Assembly: GCF_031877795.1 (NCBI RefSeq)
Contig: NC_133971.1
Span: forward strand, 85,584,446-85,648,445
DNA: 64,000 nucleotides
Source: Strix aluco
Lineage: Eukaryota > Chordata > Aves > Strigiformes > Strigidae
Direction of reading: 5' to 3'
The position numbers and the translations under genes were made by a program. Below the pieces are notes generated by a model, which worked only from the letters and a program-made list of their open reading frames with translations, searched no databases and was not told where the DNA came from. Every line of letters starts with the position of its first letter. Positions within the stretch are counted from its first letter, which is position 1. Of this stretch, positions 12,656-25,880 are shown piece by piece.

Positions 12656-13213
12656 TGTTGTGGTTTAACCCCATCTGGCAACTAAACCCCATGCAGCTGC
12701 CTGCTCCTCCCCAGTGCGATGCAGAGGAGAATCAGAAAACAGGTAAAATTCGTGGGTTGAGAAAAGAACAGTTTAATAGTTAAAATATAGTAATAATAAC
12801 TATAAAGAAAAGAGAGATAACAAAAATAGAAGTAAAACCCAAGAAAAGGCAAGTGATGCACAATGCAATCGTGCACAACCTGCTGACCAATGCCCAGCAG
12901 TCCCTGAGCAGCAATCAGCCCCCCTGACCAGCTCGCCCCAGTTTATGTACTGAGCATGACGTCCTGTGGTATGGAATATCCCTTTGGCTAGTTCGGTTCA
13001 GCTGTTGTGGCTGTGCTCCCTTCCAGCTTCGTGTGCACCTCCCTGCTGGAAGAGCATGGGAAACTGAAAAATCCTTAACTTAGGTTAAGCACTACTTAGC
13101 AACAACTAAAACATCAGTGTGTTATCAACATTATTCTCACACTAAATCCAAAACAGATCACTGTACCAGCTACTAGAAAGAAAATTAACTCTATCCAAGC
13201 TGAAACCAGGACA
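12656..13213 (-). mobile_element. Solo LTR of an endogenous retrovirus (neoavian type)
   Basis: About 558 bp that I recognise as a common neoavian LTR. Read on the - strand it starts TGTCCTGGTTTCAGCT and ends in a TTAAACCACAACA-type terminus, so it has the normal TG...CA ends. A TATA-like TACATAAACTG lies near plus-strand 12,943-12,953. A long AT-rich segment at plus-strand 12,770-12,840 corresponds to the R/polyadenylation part. A 4-bp direct repeat GAAG flanks it (12,652-12,655 and 13,214-13,217), consistent with a target-site duplication, though 4 bp can match by chance. No internal gag, pol or env sequence is adjacent, so it is a solo LTR left by recombination. No protein is encoded. Family-level naming would need a repeat library. 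Confidence 0.85.
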
Positions 13214-16200
13214 GAAGGCGGCTGCAGCTTTCCAGCCTTTTCCTGCAAAAAATGCAGCATCCTTCCTGTTTGCAGCAGTCAGTCCCTGTTGTCTTGGATG
13301 GGCGCAAGCGGTGCAGAAAACAGTCTTCGGTGAAACCTCTGCATGTGGAAGTACTCCAAAGCCCACAGCCGAGTTAGATGAGAGGGCCCTCTCTCTACGG
13401 CTGGATGACTGCTTGGCATCTGCCACCGCCATCCACCAGCGCAGCACAGGGTGAGGCCTCCTGGCTTCTCCCTTGTTTGTACACCCAAGACTTTTGGCCT
13501 CTCTGTGCTTTTCGGTTTCCACCTGCTCAGGTGATTTTTCAGCAGCATTGAGCTTAGCGCTGAGCTTTGCTAAGTTACATGTTGAGGCAAGACATGGCTC
13601 TGCAGTTTTGGCCCATCTTTATTTTTAGCCCGTCTAAGACATGGTTGATGGTATCAGAAGGAAGTTGCATGGTCTCCTGAGCTCATGACTCATCCTGGAT
13701 CAGGACCAAGGTTTTGCTAGCTTCTGCTTCAACCCTCAAGTGATGTAACTGGTTGTGCTGGGCCCTACTAGATCTGGGCAAGGACAGAGTGGGGAGGGAA
13801 GCAGAGCTTTTGGAAGTTCTTTTTGATCCATTCTGTTAAGTTGTTAAATTCATTCATTGAAAGATATTGGCAGGTATCAAACCTAAGTGTGGTTCAGCAG
13901 GGTCCTTTGTCTTCCCCTTGCATCTTGTGCCTGTGTGGGAGAGATGAAAGGGAGAGGAGCTCTGCTTACATGCTGGGTTGGATAACTGCTTAGCGACACA
14001 TAACAATGGTAGACAACAGTTTTTAGGACAGGAAGCAAAGTAGGGTCCTGTCTCTGGTTCAAGCCATGGCAAGGTTTGATGTAGCAGAACAGACCTGCCT
14101 GAAGTGGAAATGGGATGGGACTGGAGGGCAGAGACTTAGGAGACGCCTGCCAGGCAGCAGCAAGAAGAGTCAGGGACCCCTGTTTCCATCAGACCTGGTG
14201 CTGCCACAAGGTAGAAAGAGCTCATGGGGCTTTCTGACATGCAGGCAGCTGTGTTGTGCTGGTCTGGGCTTGACAGGGACTGCATGTCACCACAACGGAG
14301 CAGGCAGTGTGGGGCAGGCCGCGATGTCGAAGCATCCCTGCCTGCCACACCACGATGGGAGGTGCAGCCAGAGGGGCCTCTACACCCCAAGTCTGGCTGC
14401 CCAGCTCTCCTGTGTTGCACCTCAGGACTGGGCACAATGAGGTGTGATGCACTCAGGTCCACACTAGGCACCTTGCCCGTGAAACGGGTGGGGATGATTG
14501 CTTGCTGGGGCTTCCACCTCTGGCCCCTGTGGTTCCTCAGGGTGATGAACAGCCCTTTAGAAGCATGTTGAGGCTTTTGGGTGTTGTGCAGCAGGTTTTA
14601 TGTGTGGGGCAGCAGGGAGGGGACAGCAAGGCTTGGGGGAGCAGAGACAAAGGAGAGAGGCAGGGGGGCATGCTTGGGGGGAATTGCTATGGCAACTCAC
14701 CGCTGGCAGCATTGCTTACACTACATTTCCCACAGCTCATGGCAGAGAAGGAGTTGGGGCAAATGTGCAACCTTCTGCAGTCCTCAGTGCAGCCCTGTCC
14801 CAGCTGTGACATGAGCTCAGCACAGCTGGGCTCCTGCATGACAATCTGGCATCCAGAGCCATCCTCTGGAGCAGTGGCCGGGGGAGTTTTGTCCATCTTT
14901 TCCTCTCTTTTGCCCCTTGCTGGGGAACGTCAGGCAGCTCCTCTTCGCAGACCTGTTCTGTTTGAAGCCTTGAGTTGCAGAGCAGGCCCAGCCAGAAAGA
15001 AACCAGTCTCCTGAGCCCTCTCGCTATACCGCAGAGGAAAGTAAGTCATTCTGCTGCTCTTGCTTATCCTCAGTTAATCAATGTAAGTGACTCCAGTGAT
15101 GCCTGCATCTTCCCAGAATGCCTGGCCCTGTACTGTGCCATCCAGCTCACGCAGCCAGCTTGCCTTGCTCTGGGGTATCTGTACTCTGATGGAGAGCAGA
15201 TGTGCTAGTGAGGCCTCTGATACGGTCTGAGACCATCATCTGGGGCAGGTAAAGGAGACGTTAAATGTTTCTGAACCTGCCTTTGAGCAGACCCATTGCC
15301 AGATGCTGGTAGAGAGCTCTCTCCTGTTGCTGAAGAAAGCAGGAAGCATTGTGCCACTTGCTGTGCAGTGAGAATGGGTCAGGAGGGTGGCTCCAGTGTG
15401 GCCATAATGTGAGCGTGACTGAGACCTGACCTGTCTTCCATGATGTGCCTAAAGCCCTGGATGTGAGCCAGGGGGAAGGGACTGACTGGCAGCAAGCACA
15501 GCTTGCCCGTCTCAACGTGGATGACTGCAAGAGCTATAAACCTCTCTCATTACAGCTCTCAAAGGTCAATGCTCGCAGTGAGCTACAACACCCTGCCTGC
15601 AGCTCTGTGCCCAGCCCAGAATGAGAGGGGAAGCAGCCTGCCTCACCTTCAAGGATGCTCTGAGGTCAGATGTGTGGGGTTGCCGTGGGGTGGCACATGC
15701 TGCTGTAGTGCTTGTGGCCAGAGTTCATCTGGGACTAGGATGCAGGCAAACCTGGAGGGGAAAGGATGTCTGGCTGTGAGCTGTCCGAATGGCCCTGTGC
15801 TCACAAATGTCATGATCCTTGCCTGAGCTGTGACCCCTCCATCCAGCTCCGAACCAGGGTACAAAGCCTCAGAAAGTCCCCTGAAAACCATTTCACCATT
15901 TCCGGTCTGCCATAGTGTCCGTCTTCTCTTTTGGATGATTCTAAGATCTGTATAGACTTCTGAACACTGTCTAGTGCTACAGTTCCAGTCATCTTAAAAC
16001 TCCCAAATAGGCTAGACTTCTTTGTAAAATGTCACCTGGACTCCAGGACCTAGTGTGCTCAAGGGAGAGCAAACAAGGAGCTGGCAGCTGGAACATGGAG
16101 CCTCTGGGAAAGCTGCCTGCAGCAGACAGCAGTGCACTTCCTCCCTCCTGTGTCCGACAGGTTCCTTCCCTTTCAAAATAGGGGAACAGCTTGCTCTGCA

Positions 16201-18070
16201 CTAGCAGCTGGAGCCTGCTTCCCATGGAGGAAACTGGGACACTGGTACCTGACACCAAAGGCAATTTCAGATCACCAGCTCGAGCGCTGCTCTTCATGTA
16301 TGTGACCTTGGTGCGAGAATTGACATTACGATATGTTACGGGTGCGGATGATGGCGAAGCATGGTCAGAATCCATTGAGCCAAACCATAGTTCTCTCTGA
16401 CCCTGCTTTCACCGTCTGTTGTTTCTGATCTTTCCTCTGGACTGAGGCCACAAGATACACTGTGAAATATCATGGAGTGGATGCAGAACCCAGCAGATAA
16501 GGCTCTGGGTTACGCATGTGTGTTGGGGTGTGGACTGCTAGTTTGTAGGGCAGAGGGTGTTTTCTCTTTTGCCATTTGTATAGCACCTTGCATGCCGAGA
16601 TCCTTGCCCAAGACTCAGGCTCCTGGGCACTGTGACCTGATGAGTTATAACCATGTCATCTTTGAAGGGCTGCTCCCTCTTTTTGTGTCTTGCCTGTTCA
16701 TACTACACATTTTTAAGTACAGCACAAAGGATCAGAAAAGCCCAAAGGCAGTGGGGTCACATACTCTGCTCCCAATTTGGAGAGAAGTTAAGACAGGCAG
16801 TGCTGGAATAAGCATTTAGGGTGAGGCAGCCAAGAGAGATTTCCTCCTGGCTGAGCTGTGGCGTTGAAGTTCGGAAAGTACTGTGTGGGTTACGTGCTGC
16901 TGCGATTTGCTGCTGCCATCGCCTTAGGCAAGTCTGGGACATGCATACCTGCTAGTAGTCAGATGGGGACACTGTCGTAAGCACTGTCACTCTGGAAGAA
17001 TGGCCAGTGTCCTTTTAGACATCAGGACCAACCTTAAAGCTGCTGCTGGGGATTTCGGCAGAGAGGTGATGATCATTGGGACCAAGAGGAGACTTTGACT
17101 CGGTGGGTGTTTCTACCTGCATTCCCTAAATTGTGAGAAGATAGTCGAGCCCAGCAGTGCTGTACAGATTGCCCTGTCTGGAAGATACATAAAGAATAGC
17201 TTGCAAGAGCCAACTGTCTGCTCAACTCAGAGCAGGGGGAAATGCCTGGACTCTCTGCAACTGGGATTTTCTTACTGCCACTCAGCAGTGCTGTAGCTGT
17301 GCAGAGAGAGCATAACGTAAACAGGTTAGCACAGTCACTCCAGTCCTTTCTATACCAGTGTTTGTATTACTGATGAGATTAGCATAGCTGGGCCAGTGGT
17401 GGACAAAGAAGGTAATTCTCAAGGTCCTCTCTGCTGTGGCTGCCAGAAAAATAAAGCAGTTATGGCATCAAGTAGCGGGTCTGAGCTTTGCTTTCAATTA
17501 ATTTTCTAGGAGCAGCAACAGCTAAAATTATGAGCAGTTTTTGAGGAACTAGAATATTCTCAGGCTTTTTGTCTGGTCTTCTGACTGACAGAAGACTGAC
17601 AGTCTGGGATCTTAAGGTATTTGCAATTTGTCCTGGCCATGTGATAAATCTGGATAGAACACAAAAATCGGTGGCATAAATCAGCCACCCTGAAAGTGCT
17701 CCTCTTGCTTCTGTGCCTGTTCCCTGTAACCAAAGGGCTGTTCATGGCTTAGATTTGTTGAGGGAGCAGACTTACAGCACCTCTCTTTCCCCTGTGCAGC
17801 TATCTCCCTGGCAGCTCAGTAGGAATGATTTACTATAGATTACAGCTCTCTTTAACGCTGTTTCCCTACAATATCATTCTGTTAGAGTAACTGAGCAAAA
17901 CGCAGTGGTGTTTCCGGAGGAAGGCTGCTATCAGAGGCCACCCCTGTAGCAGAGGCTGGAAGCAAGGAGGAACAGTTTACCAGGAAATGCCTGTGTTCAT
18001 GTGCTGGTTGCTTTTGGGAAGGAAAAGGCATCTCACCCTTGAAAGCTTCCTCACTACATGGCTCCAAACG

Positions 18071-18096
18071 TTGCTGATGGAGCTTGCTGATGGAGC
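18071..18096. repeat. Two-copy 13-bp tandem repeat
   Basis: The unit TTGCTGATGGAGC occurs twice without a gap (18,071-18,083 and 18,084-18,096) and begins a third time with TTGC. This is a perfect recent duplication in non-coding DNA, with no evident function. Confidence 0.85.
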
Positions 18097-19644
18097 TTGC
18101 ACCGGTGTGAGCAGTAGTGAGAATGCTGCCCTCCAGAGCCTGGGAAAGGACTGACCAAAGTGGTGGTCTGTAAAGAAAAGTCTAATTCTGTCCTTAAATG
18201 AACCTCCAAGTAGGTTTTTTGGAGTGTTTTTTGGTTTGGGTTTTTTTTTGGTGGTAGTGTTGATTTAGTTTGGGATTTTTTTCTACTGAAAAGGTATTGC
18301 CTGTGCAAATCCTTGTAAGGAAAGAGCAGGGAATTTCCTTTGGAGTGAGCCTGCCTGCAACATGATACATCGCAGATGTGTGTTAACAGAGAAATGAAAA
18401 TATTGTGCCATAAAGTGATAGGGGATAATGAGTTTAATCTACTATTATGTTGTCCTGAGAGATAGAGCTGGAGCAAGGGTATTGGCAATAACGTGATCCT
18501 TTGCGTGACAACAAGAGCAAATACCACCTGAACATGCTTCCCCCGGGAGGCGTGAAAGGATCTGTTTTCAGAGAGTCCTCAGGAAGGTGGAGGGAGACAA
18601 CTGAGATGAGCAGTACATAATAGCTATGCATTTTCTGCAGCATGAGTTCTGCTTTCCCATTCAGTGGCCCAGCTGAACTGGACAATGCTGGGCTCTTAAC
18701 CTCATTGTGACCTTGAGAAAAGCAATAAACAAACTGTAACTTTCATAACATTAGTGAGATGTCTGACCCAGAGACTGAATGAACAAATCTTTATCTTTAG
18801 CTTCTCTGCCTACCAGGTGGATAGATAGGTTGTGATTTGCTACAGCACCAGAGATACGGATTTTAAAGGATGCTGGTGGGGGTGAACGCTACTGTGGTCC
18901 TGGTTCTGGGAAGCTTAGCTGGTAAGCAGGCCCTCAGAAGGGTTTTGGAGTTGTGTGGTGAAAACAGAGGGGCTGAGGTCAGTAATTGGAAACTTACCAG
19001 CTCCTAGAGCTGGACCAGAGAATCCAAGTCATTACTCAAACACATGAATCTTTTAAAGAATGCAATGACCTGCTCTCAAGGAAGCATCCAGTCCCCTACC
19101 AGTCTTTTGGAAGTCAGGGCACTCTTCTGGTTTATAATGCTCTATCTGGGTCTTTAATTTTTTTTTTTTTTTGTTCCTCTGTGGCATTACCTTTCTTTTC
19201 TGGGCCATGCTAAGTTAAATGCATCTGGTGCAGAGCCCTGCATGTCCCTGTCCCCTCTGATGCCAGAGAGCACATGTATCACTCTGTGGGACCAGTTGTA
19301 GCCCACCAGAGCTGGGTGCAGTCTATAAGGCCAGCAGCAGAGTGGGCCCAACTTCAGCTTCCGAAGAGGTGAGAACAGAGGAGGCTCATGATTTGGATAG
19401 CTGCTTAGTGTAGGACATGTGGGTATCTTTACCTCTCCCTATCACTGGGGTCTTCAGAGTTGTCAGTACCACCCTTGCCCTACTTCCCATGCTGTGCCTG
19501 GTGCTGGGGGCTGCCCACCCACTCTCCTTCTTCAGGGCAGGGACAGCATGCCGTGACTCAGTTTCCCTGTGGCCTGGGGAGCAGGGAGGGGCAGAGCGGG
19601 ACCGGAAAGGGACAGAGGGGAAGTTACAGCAGCTGGTAGGAAAT

Positions 19645-19837
19645 GGCATTTTGGGGTGCTGCAAGGTGGCCCTACCCCATCCTATCTGCAGAGTTAGTGT
19701 TTTGGGGTGCAGCGGTGCAAGCCCGCTTTGTCTACTGTGGAGCTGGTGTTTCAGCGTGCTGCAGGTCAGCTCTGTTCCATCCCAGCTTCAGAGCTGGCAT
19801 TTTTGGATGCTGCAAAGCAGTCCTTGCTCCATACTGC
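19645..19837. repeat. Four-copy degenerate minisatellite, period about 51 bp
   Basis: Four diverged copies begin near 19,645, 19,697, 19,747 and 19,797. Each opens with a (G)TGTTTTGGGGTGCTGCA-like core followed by a C/T-rich arm and ends in CTGCAGAGCTGG-like sequence. The period is close to 51 bp, so a stop-free frame is carried through all copies and creates a long but unsupported open frame. Divergence between copies suggests an old array rather than an actively varying one. Confidence 0.7.
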
Positions 19838-22800
19838 CTTCTCCTGTGCCAGAGATTGTGCTAGGGCAGGGAGGGCTGGCTGGACTTTCTGTCCCCTCTG
19901 CATTCTTGTGTGCAGGGCATATGATTACGGATAGTCCCGTGGCACTTCTTCCTCCAACAAGTGATTTATGGGCTGCTGTTCAGGATGTGGGTCTGAGTTT
20001 ATCTCAGACAAGGCAAGAATCAGGAGTGCTGTCACTGCATTCTTGCCTTCGTGCAGGCTGTGGAGGTAACAGCATGACATCACTTGCTGTCTCTGCTTTG
20101 CACTTGGGCATGGAGCAAGGCTGTACCTGGGGACAGGAGCAGAGAAGTCCTTGCAGGAGTGACAAGAGGAGAGCCTGGTCCCACCTGCTTCCTTTCTCAC
20201 TCCTATTCCTTCCTTACGGTCCCAAATCTGCCTGCATGGAGCATGTTTTGTAATAAACCTGCTGAACTGAAGGAGGTTTTAATAAATAGTTGTGACCCCA
20301 ACTCATGCCCATGGCTGCAGCGTGGGCACAGGATCGCCACATGCACATCTTGATAGTAGTTGGTACTGATGATGAAGATAATCAGAGATATCTCCCCGCC
20401 ACCCCACCCCATTGTATCTGATGCGTCCTGCAAGCCACCAGCAGATTGTCAGCACAGCTCTTTTCTAGGTGGAGGGTAGGTTCAGCTTCCCATGGATGTT
20501 GCAACCCGTCTTGCTTCTGTGAAGCACTCTTTATTTGAGGCAGTGCCCTAAGGGTTAAGCCAGGGCTCCGGGGTAGGATTTGTAGCAGGAACAAAGAGGG
20601 CTTTTAAGGTCTGTGTTGGGCTAGGAATAGAGGGAATGGATTGAGCCTTTCCCAGTGTGTTGAATTACAAAGGTCATGGAGACCCTTTTGCTGGGTGGCA
20701 GCAGTGGTTGAGGTCCCTGCTGGAAGTGGGGCAGAGAGAAAAGAAATTGTGAGAGTCAGTGAGAGCAACTTCATGGGGAGCTTTAAGACCAGAGTAAAAA
20801 CTGGAACTGTATCCTGAGATGAATGAGTATTGAACACAAGGCTGGGAGCCAGGAGGCCAGGACTGTAGGCTTTGTGCAGGCCTTCTGCCCTAGGATTTTT
20901 GGGTGGTTTGGTTTTGTTTTTCCCCTCCATATTGCATTTGTGGCTGCCCCCCCACATGGCACCTAAATTTGCTGCATCAGTGATGTAGCCAGCACTTGGG
21001 TCTCTCCAACCTGCTCTGAGCCATTGAAGGCTGCAGAGGGTAAAAGGCAGTGCCTGCAAGGGAGGATCTCTCCAAAATGCAGAAGAAGAGACAGTCCTGG
21101 GTGCCTGCAGGCACATTTTGCCTTGACAGAAGAGGGAAGTTGGCTTTTCAATGCCTTCCCAAGCTAAAACTGGATTTAGCATGTATAGTTAAGCAGGAAA
21201 GCCCAATTCTAGCTGCTTTCCTAGCCCCTCCACTTAATGTCATCTGCTTGGGATGCCCCATGGGGCACAGTACCAGAGTGTCCAGCAAAAGAAGCTAGGG
21301 AAGAGATGGATGGCAGAAACCTCTGTTTCCGTTCCCACAGTGAGGTGGAAAGAGGACATGGCTGGTTTCCATGTTGAGCTTCAGATGGCGTGAGCCAGCC
21401 AGCCAGCCCACCCAGGAGGTGTACAGAGGGCCACAGGATGTGCTGAGTCAACAAGAGCATCCCCTGGCTGAGGGCAGGGGGCTGATCAGGGCTGCCAAGA
21501 CAATAGGAGTTTCCAGTTTGCAGGAAGGGTGAGCGCCAGCTGCGAACCACACAGTGGGCTTTCCAATTTTAGCAAACTTGGATTTGTGTTACTGACCAGA
21601 AAAGGTGATTTAGTCCTTAAACTTTCATGCTGGGTTAGCAGGCACTTGGCCGTTCAGCTTCATCCCCTGGCACAGGCATGCTCCCCTATCTAAGCTTTCA
21701 TTTAAAGAAATTCCACGTCTAGTCTTTATGTTGGATCAGATTACCTTGGATGTGATTTTTGGAACAAAGGGCTGATGCTTCACTGGGCTCTGTCTACGAG
21801 ATGAAAGCTGGTCCCAGGGAATACTTGCTGGGAGGATCACTGCAGCTACCACCTAAATTAGCAGCCTGGAGTCTGCACTGCTTTTTCAAGCACCATGAAG
21901 GGAGAGAACTGTAGGGAGCACAGAGCTGCTGTGAGAAGGGGAACCCAGAAATGGAAGGCTTGGTTCAGGGCTTTTGGAAACCATAACGTCTTCTGTTTAC
22001 CTTGGGAGATGGCCTGTTCTCAGAGTCATGCTCTCATTGTGTGTCCTTGTAAGCAGGAACCATTTCAGCAGAAGCATCAATGTCTTGTGCTTCTCGCTGC
22101 TTACATCGACATTGAGAAAGCCTGAACATCCCTATCTGTTGTTGCCCGAAATCCTCTCTTCTCATCCCATCCTCTGACATCACCTGTGCTGCAGAAGCAT
22201 GCCACCAGCATAAAGGTGGGCAAATAAACTGACTCCTCTCTGCTGACAGTTCCCAGCTTGCTGACCTGAAATGTGCTATTTGAAAGCAGCAAGGTCTTGT
22301 CACTGTACTTTGGAGGGATGCTCTGCCACTCTTCTTAGCCACCTGGGCTGCAGAAGGGGAACACAAGGCAGTTGCAAGGGATCCCCTTGGTGTGGGAGGG
22401 ACATCGGAACCAAGAGCAGCTTGGCTATCTCTTCTCTGCTCTTCCTCCCAGCCTGGCTGGAGGGGCGTGTTGCAAATGGGGTGTTACCCCTCTGTTAGTC
22501 ACAAATGGGGGGCTGGCAGGAAATTGTCACTGTCTGGCTCAAGTTGGAGCAGTTCCTGGCTGCTCTAACTGGATGTAGGGCACATGCCTCAGCTTCTCCT
22601 TTGCCCAGGGCCTACGGAAGGGAGCCAGCCTTGTCTAAGACCTCATGCAGGTTATTGCTGCTCTCTCAGAGGCTCCCAGAGCTTGTGGGGAAGACCATCT
22701 TTTCAGTGGTGACAGGCTGATTTAAGCACGAGCATTTAAATGGCTGGGCCTGCCCTGCTGGTGGCTGCAGAGTTTCGTTCCGGTGCTTGCCCAGTGCTGT

Positions 22801-23155
22801 GACCTTGGTGACACCGTGACCATGGTGCTGGCCCTGATTTTGGCCTCACTGATGACACACAGTGAACACTATGGATCTCCCACCCCACCTCCCTAGAAGA
22901 GACCCTGGGGACTGGAGCATTCTGATGAAGGGAGGGGTGGTGTGCAGGGGAAGCTGCTGGAGCCCACAGGACCCTGTGTCACAAAAACTTATTTTCTTTT
23001 GCTGAGAAGGGTAAAGGCTCTGTGCATACATGGTGAGGATTGGAAACGTTAAAATCCAGGGAGAACCAGGAGTCTGACATACAGTCCTGAGCTTTGGCAG
23101 AAAATTCTTCTTTGTCCCTATTAATATGAATTATTAATAGTGATTAATAGGGCAG

Positions 23156-23939
23156 TGAGAAGTATTACCACATCTTAAAAACACCTTCCACCCACCCACC
23201 CCTCCCTTCTTCCTGAGCTCAGCTTTGCTCCAGATTTCTCTACCTCCTCCCCCAAGCAGCGCAGGGGGCAGGGAATAGGAGTTGTGGTCAGTACATCACA
23301 CACCGTCTCTGATGCTCCTTCCTCCTCAGGGGGAGGACTCCTCGCAGTCTTCCCCTGCTCCAGTGCAGGGTCCCTCTCACAGTCCTCCACAGATTTCTCT
23401 GACTTGAGTCTTTCTGATGGGCTGCAGCTCTTCCCGAACTGCTCCAGCATGGGTCCCTCCCACGTGTTCCAGTCCTCCCAGCGCTGAACTACAACAGCAG
23501 GGCTTCCCACAGAGTCCCGACCTTCTTGGGCACAGCCCCCTGCTCCAGCGTGGGGTCCTCCACGGGCTGCAGATGGGCATCTGCTCCACCGGTGATGTCC
23601 ATGGGCTGCAGGGACACCGCCTGCCCTCTCACCATGGGCTGCAGGGGGGTCTCTGATCTGGCACACCTCCCCCCTGCTCTACTTTCTTCACTGACCTCAG
23701 TGTTTGCAGAGGTATGTCCCTCACAACTCCTCCTCACAATTCCAACTCTTCCTCCCAGGCTCCCCTTCTTAAATACATTATTGCAGAAGCTCAGCCACCA
23801 TCGCTAATTGGCTCGACCTTGGCCTGAGGCGGATCTGACTTGGAGCCAGGGGAGCTTTGAGAAGCTTCTCACAGGGGCCACTGCTGTAGCCCCCTCCCCT
23901 GCTACCAAAACCCTGCCACACACACAAAAACTCAATGCA
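23156..23939 (-). mobile_element. Second solo LTR of an endogenous retrovirus
   Basis: About 780 bp of a second LTR type I recognise as widespread in neoavian genomes, inserted in minus orientation. On the + strand it begins TGAGAAGTATTACC and ends in a CTCAATGCA-type terminus, giving TG...CA ends. A TATA-like element (minus strand TATTTAAG) lies at 23,768-23,775. The middle holds diverged copies of a CTGCTCCAGCGTGGGTCC-type unit (near 23,355, 23,440 and 23,540), the variable internal repeats of this LTR type. I found no convincing flanking target duplication, so the outer boundaries may be off by several bases. No internal viral genes are present. Confidence 0.8.
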
Positions 23940-25844
23940 GTCTGCGACCGGGTGTGCTGCACAGACTGGCATTTTACGTGTGCGCCAGCACTCTTGTGTG
24001 CTCCTTGACGCAGATGGATGTGCTCTGGTACGCAGAGCTGCTCGCTGGCTGGGAGGTGTGTGCCGCAGCTCTTGCTGGGCTCTGGCACAGCTGTGGTGTG
24101 CAGTCTTCCTCTTGTCCCCTCTGTCTGCTCTGGTTCCCTCTCAGAAGGAGGCTGAGGTTAGCTGGAGAGCCCGTGGAAGGGGTGTTGCTGGGGGAAAAGT
24201 GAAGGGAAAGGATGTGGGGCAAAGCCTGTTTAAGCATCAGCCCCTAGCATTAGGGGAATTGCTAGTTGGAGAAGCAGCCTGCAGAGGATGTATATACATA
24301 GCACCATGTATGTGGCTTGTACTGTCCAGATTCAGGAACTGCCCAAGCCTGTGGGCCCTGTGTGGGCAGTGGCACTAGCTGATGCTGAGTGACTGTAGCT
24401 GTGCTTAGAAGAAATCCCCTTCTGGCTCCCAGGAAGCTCTCCACCCTGGAGAGTCAAACTGTGAAGAGGCACAGCCTGGGGGGGCATGTTTGGCTGTACC
24501 CAAAGGCAGGTTATTTGACAGATGGCTTGCCTGTGGATCTGAGCTGTGGTAGTGCTGCGTAACCCTCCAACAGCCAGCGGTGGGGGTCAGGCTACCAGAG
24601 AGCTGATAAAACGAATGGGTTTGAGCCTCAGAGCCTGGAGGAAGCCCTCCCCCAGCATCGCTCCTTATCTCGTCAGTGCTGGCATACAGTGGCTCTCCAG
24701 TCTTGCCTGTCTGTCCCGTCTCTCTGCTGTGGATTTAAGCCAGCAACATCATCTCTGCCCCTCCTGCCTCTGAGTGCTGTGGGAGGAGAGGGCTCTGGCA
24801 CAGCCTGGCCGGGCTCCCAGCCCTGTTTGGCGTTTGTGACTTTGCCCTGACAGCTGCGGCCCGGTTGCACACGCACACTCACACACACATGTGTGCGTGC
24901 ACAGAGCTGTGGCAGAAATGGGTGTCAAGCAGGAGGAGGGGGTGAATCACAGGGGAATGAGTCAGCAGGAAGCAGAGGGCAGGTGCTGGCCCAGGGCTGG
25001 GCTTTAAGGGAGCCCAAAGGCCTAGCAGCCCGTGCTGGGTCCCCCCCGGACGATGGGGTGAGAGTGTCAGAGGAGAGCTGGTGGAGGCAGTGTCTGTGGC
25101 TTGGGAATGGGCTGGGATCTGGCCCGGCCATGTGCCAAACCCATGCTCTGCCCACATCTCCTCCAGCCATGGGTGCATTGCTGTCCCGGGACAGCCTGGG
25201 GCATCCTTGGTGCTGAGGCTTTCCCAGGAAGGACTGAGGACGAGCACCACAAGGGAGCAGTTTGGTGACCAGGTATCCCAGCTTCTGGTGCATGGGGTGG
25301 ATCTTTGTCCCCATGTGGGCAGTGGGGCGTCCAGCCAGCTCTGGGCAAGCTGAGCAGATCTCTGTCCTAGTCAGATCCTGCCCAGTAACCTTCCCATCCG
25401 CTCTGAGAGAGCAGGGTAGAAAAATGAACGATCCCTGCTGGGGCGGAGAGTGATAAACAGATAGCTCTGGATTGAGTAAATGCAGTGTCAGAGGAGACCT
25501 GGGACAGGGATGATGATGCACTGGAGATCTGGGGGCATGGTTGGTCATTAGCTCCAAAACCCCTTGTGTGATCTGGGCTCTGCTGCAGACCCTGCAGGGT
25601 TGGGGGGGTCGTGGATAGCTCCTTCCCTCATCCAGGGACCTGCTCTGGGCTGTTGAGCTTCCAGCTGGCCCAGCTGGTCTCTGCTGTTTGACTCCTGATG
25701 GTCCTGCTCATCGCTCCTGAGGGCAGGTCCCTTGTGGGCATGGTGGAGATAGGCTTGGTATCAGTGCCACAGCAGTGAAGCCAAAGCTCTCTGTCTTTCT
25801 GTGTTTAGGGCCAAACCTCTCAGAGCAGGTACTTGGGACTCCCA

Positions 25845-25880
25845 GCTTGGGATAACCTAGGTGCTCGGGATAACCTAGGT
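25845..25880. repeat. Two-copy 18-bp tandem repeat
   Basis: The unit GCTTGGGATAACCTAGGT (25,845-25,862) is followed directly by a copy with one mismatch (25,863-25,880). Each unit contains a CCTAGG palindrome. No function is apparent. Confidence 0.85.

Larger units (their letters stand above)
13214..23155. other. Non-coding stretch between the two LTRs
   Basis: No gene was recognised. The segment has ordinary unique-looking sequence, T-rich tracts (about 18,210-18,290 and a poly-T at about 19,158-19,172), a short tandem duplication near 18.07 kb and a four-copy minisatellite near 19.7 kb. A 278-codon open frame at 19,417-20,253 is explained by that minisatellite, whose period is a multiple of three. 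Several open frames around 14-15 kb show no family resemblance. Confidence 0.5.

Noticed and set aside
13142-13548. Minus-strand open frame running from unique DNA into the LTR
   Set aside because: Its C-terminal part is simply a translation of the LTR end; no retroviral protein motif is present.
14712-15125. Further ZNF143-like words (ACTACATTTCCCA, TTCCCAGAATGCC)
   Set aside because: Each covers only half of the long motif, so chance matches are likely.
19417-20253. 278-codon + strand open frame
   Set aside because: Explained by the 51-bp minisatellite and lacks any family resemblance, splice structure or promoter; kept only as a finding about the repeat.
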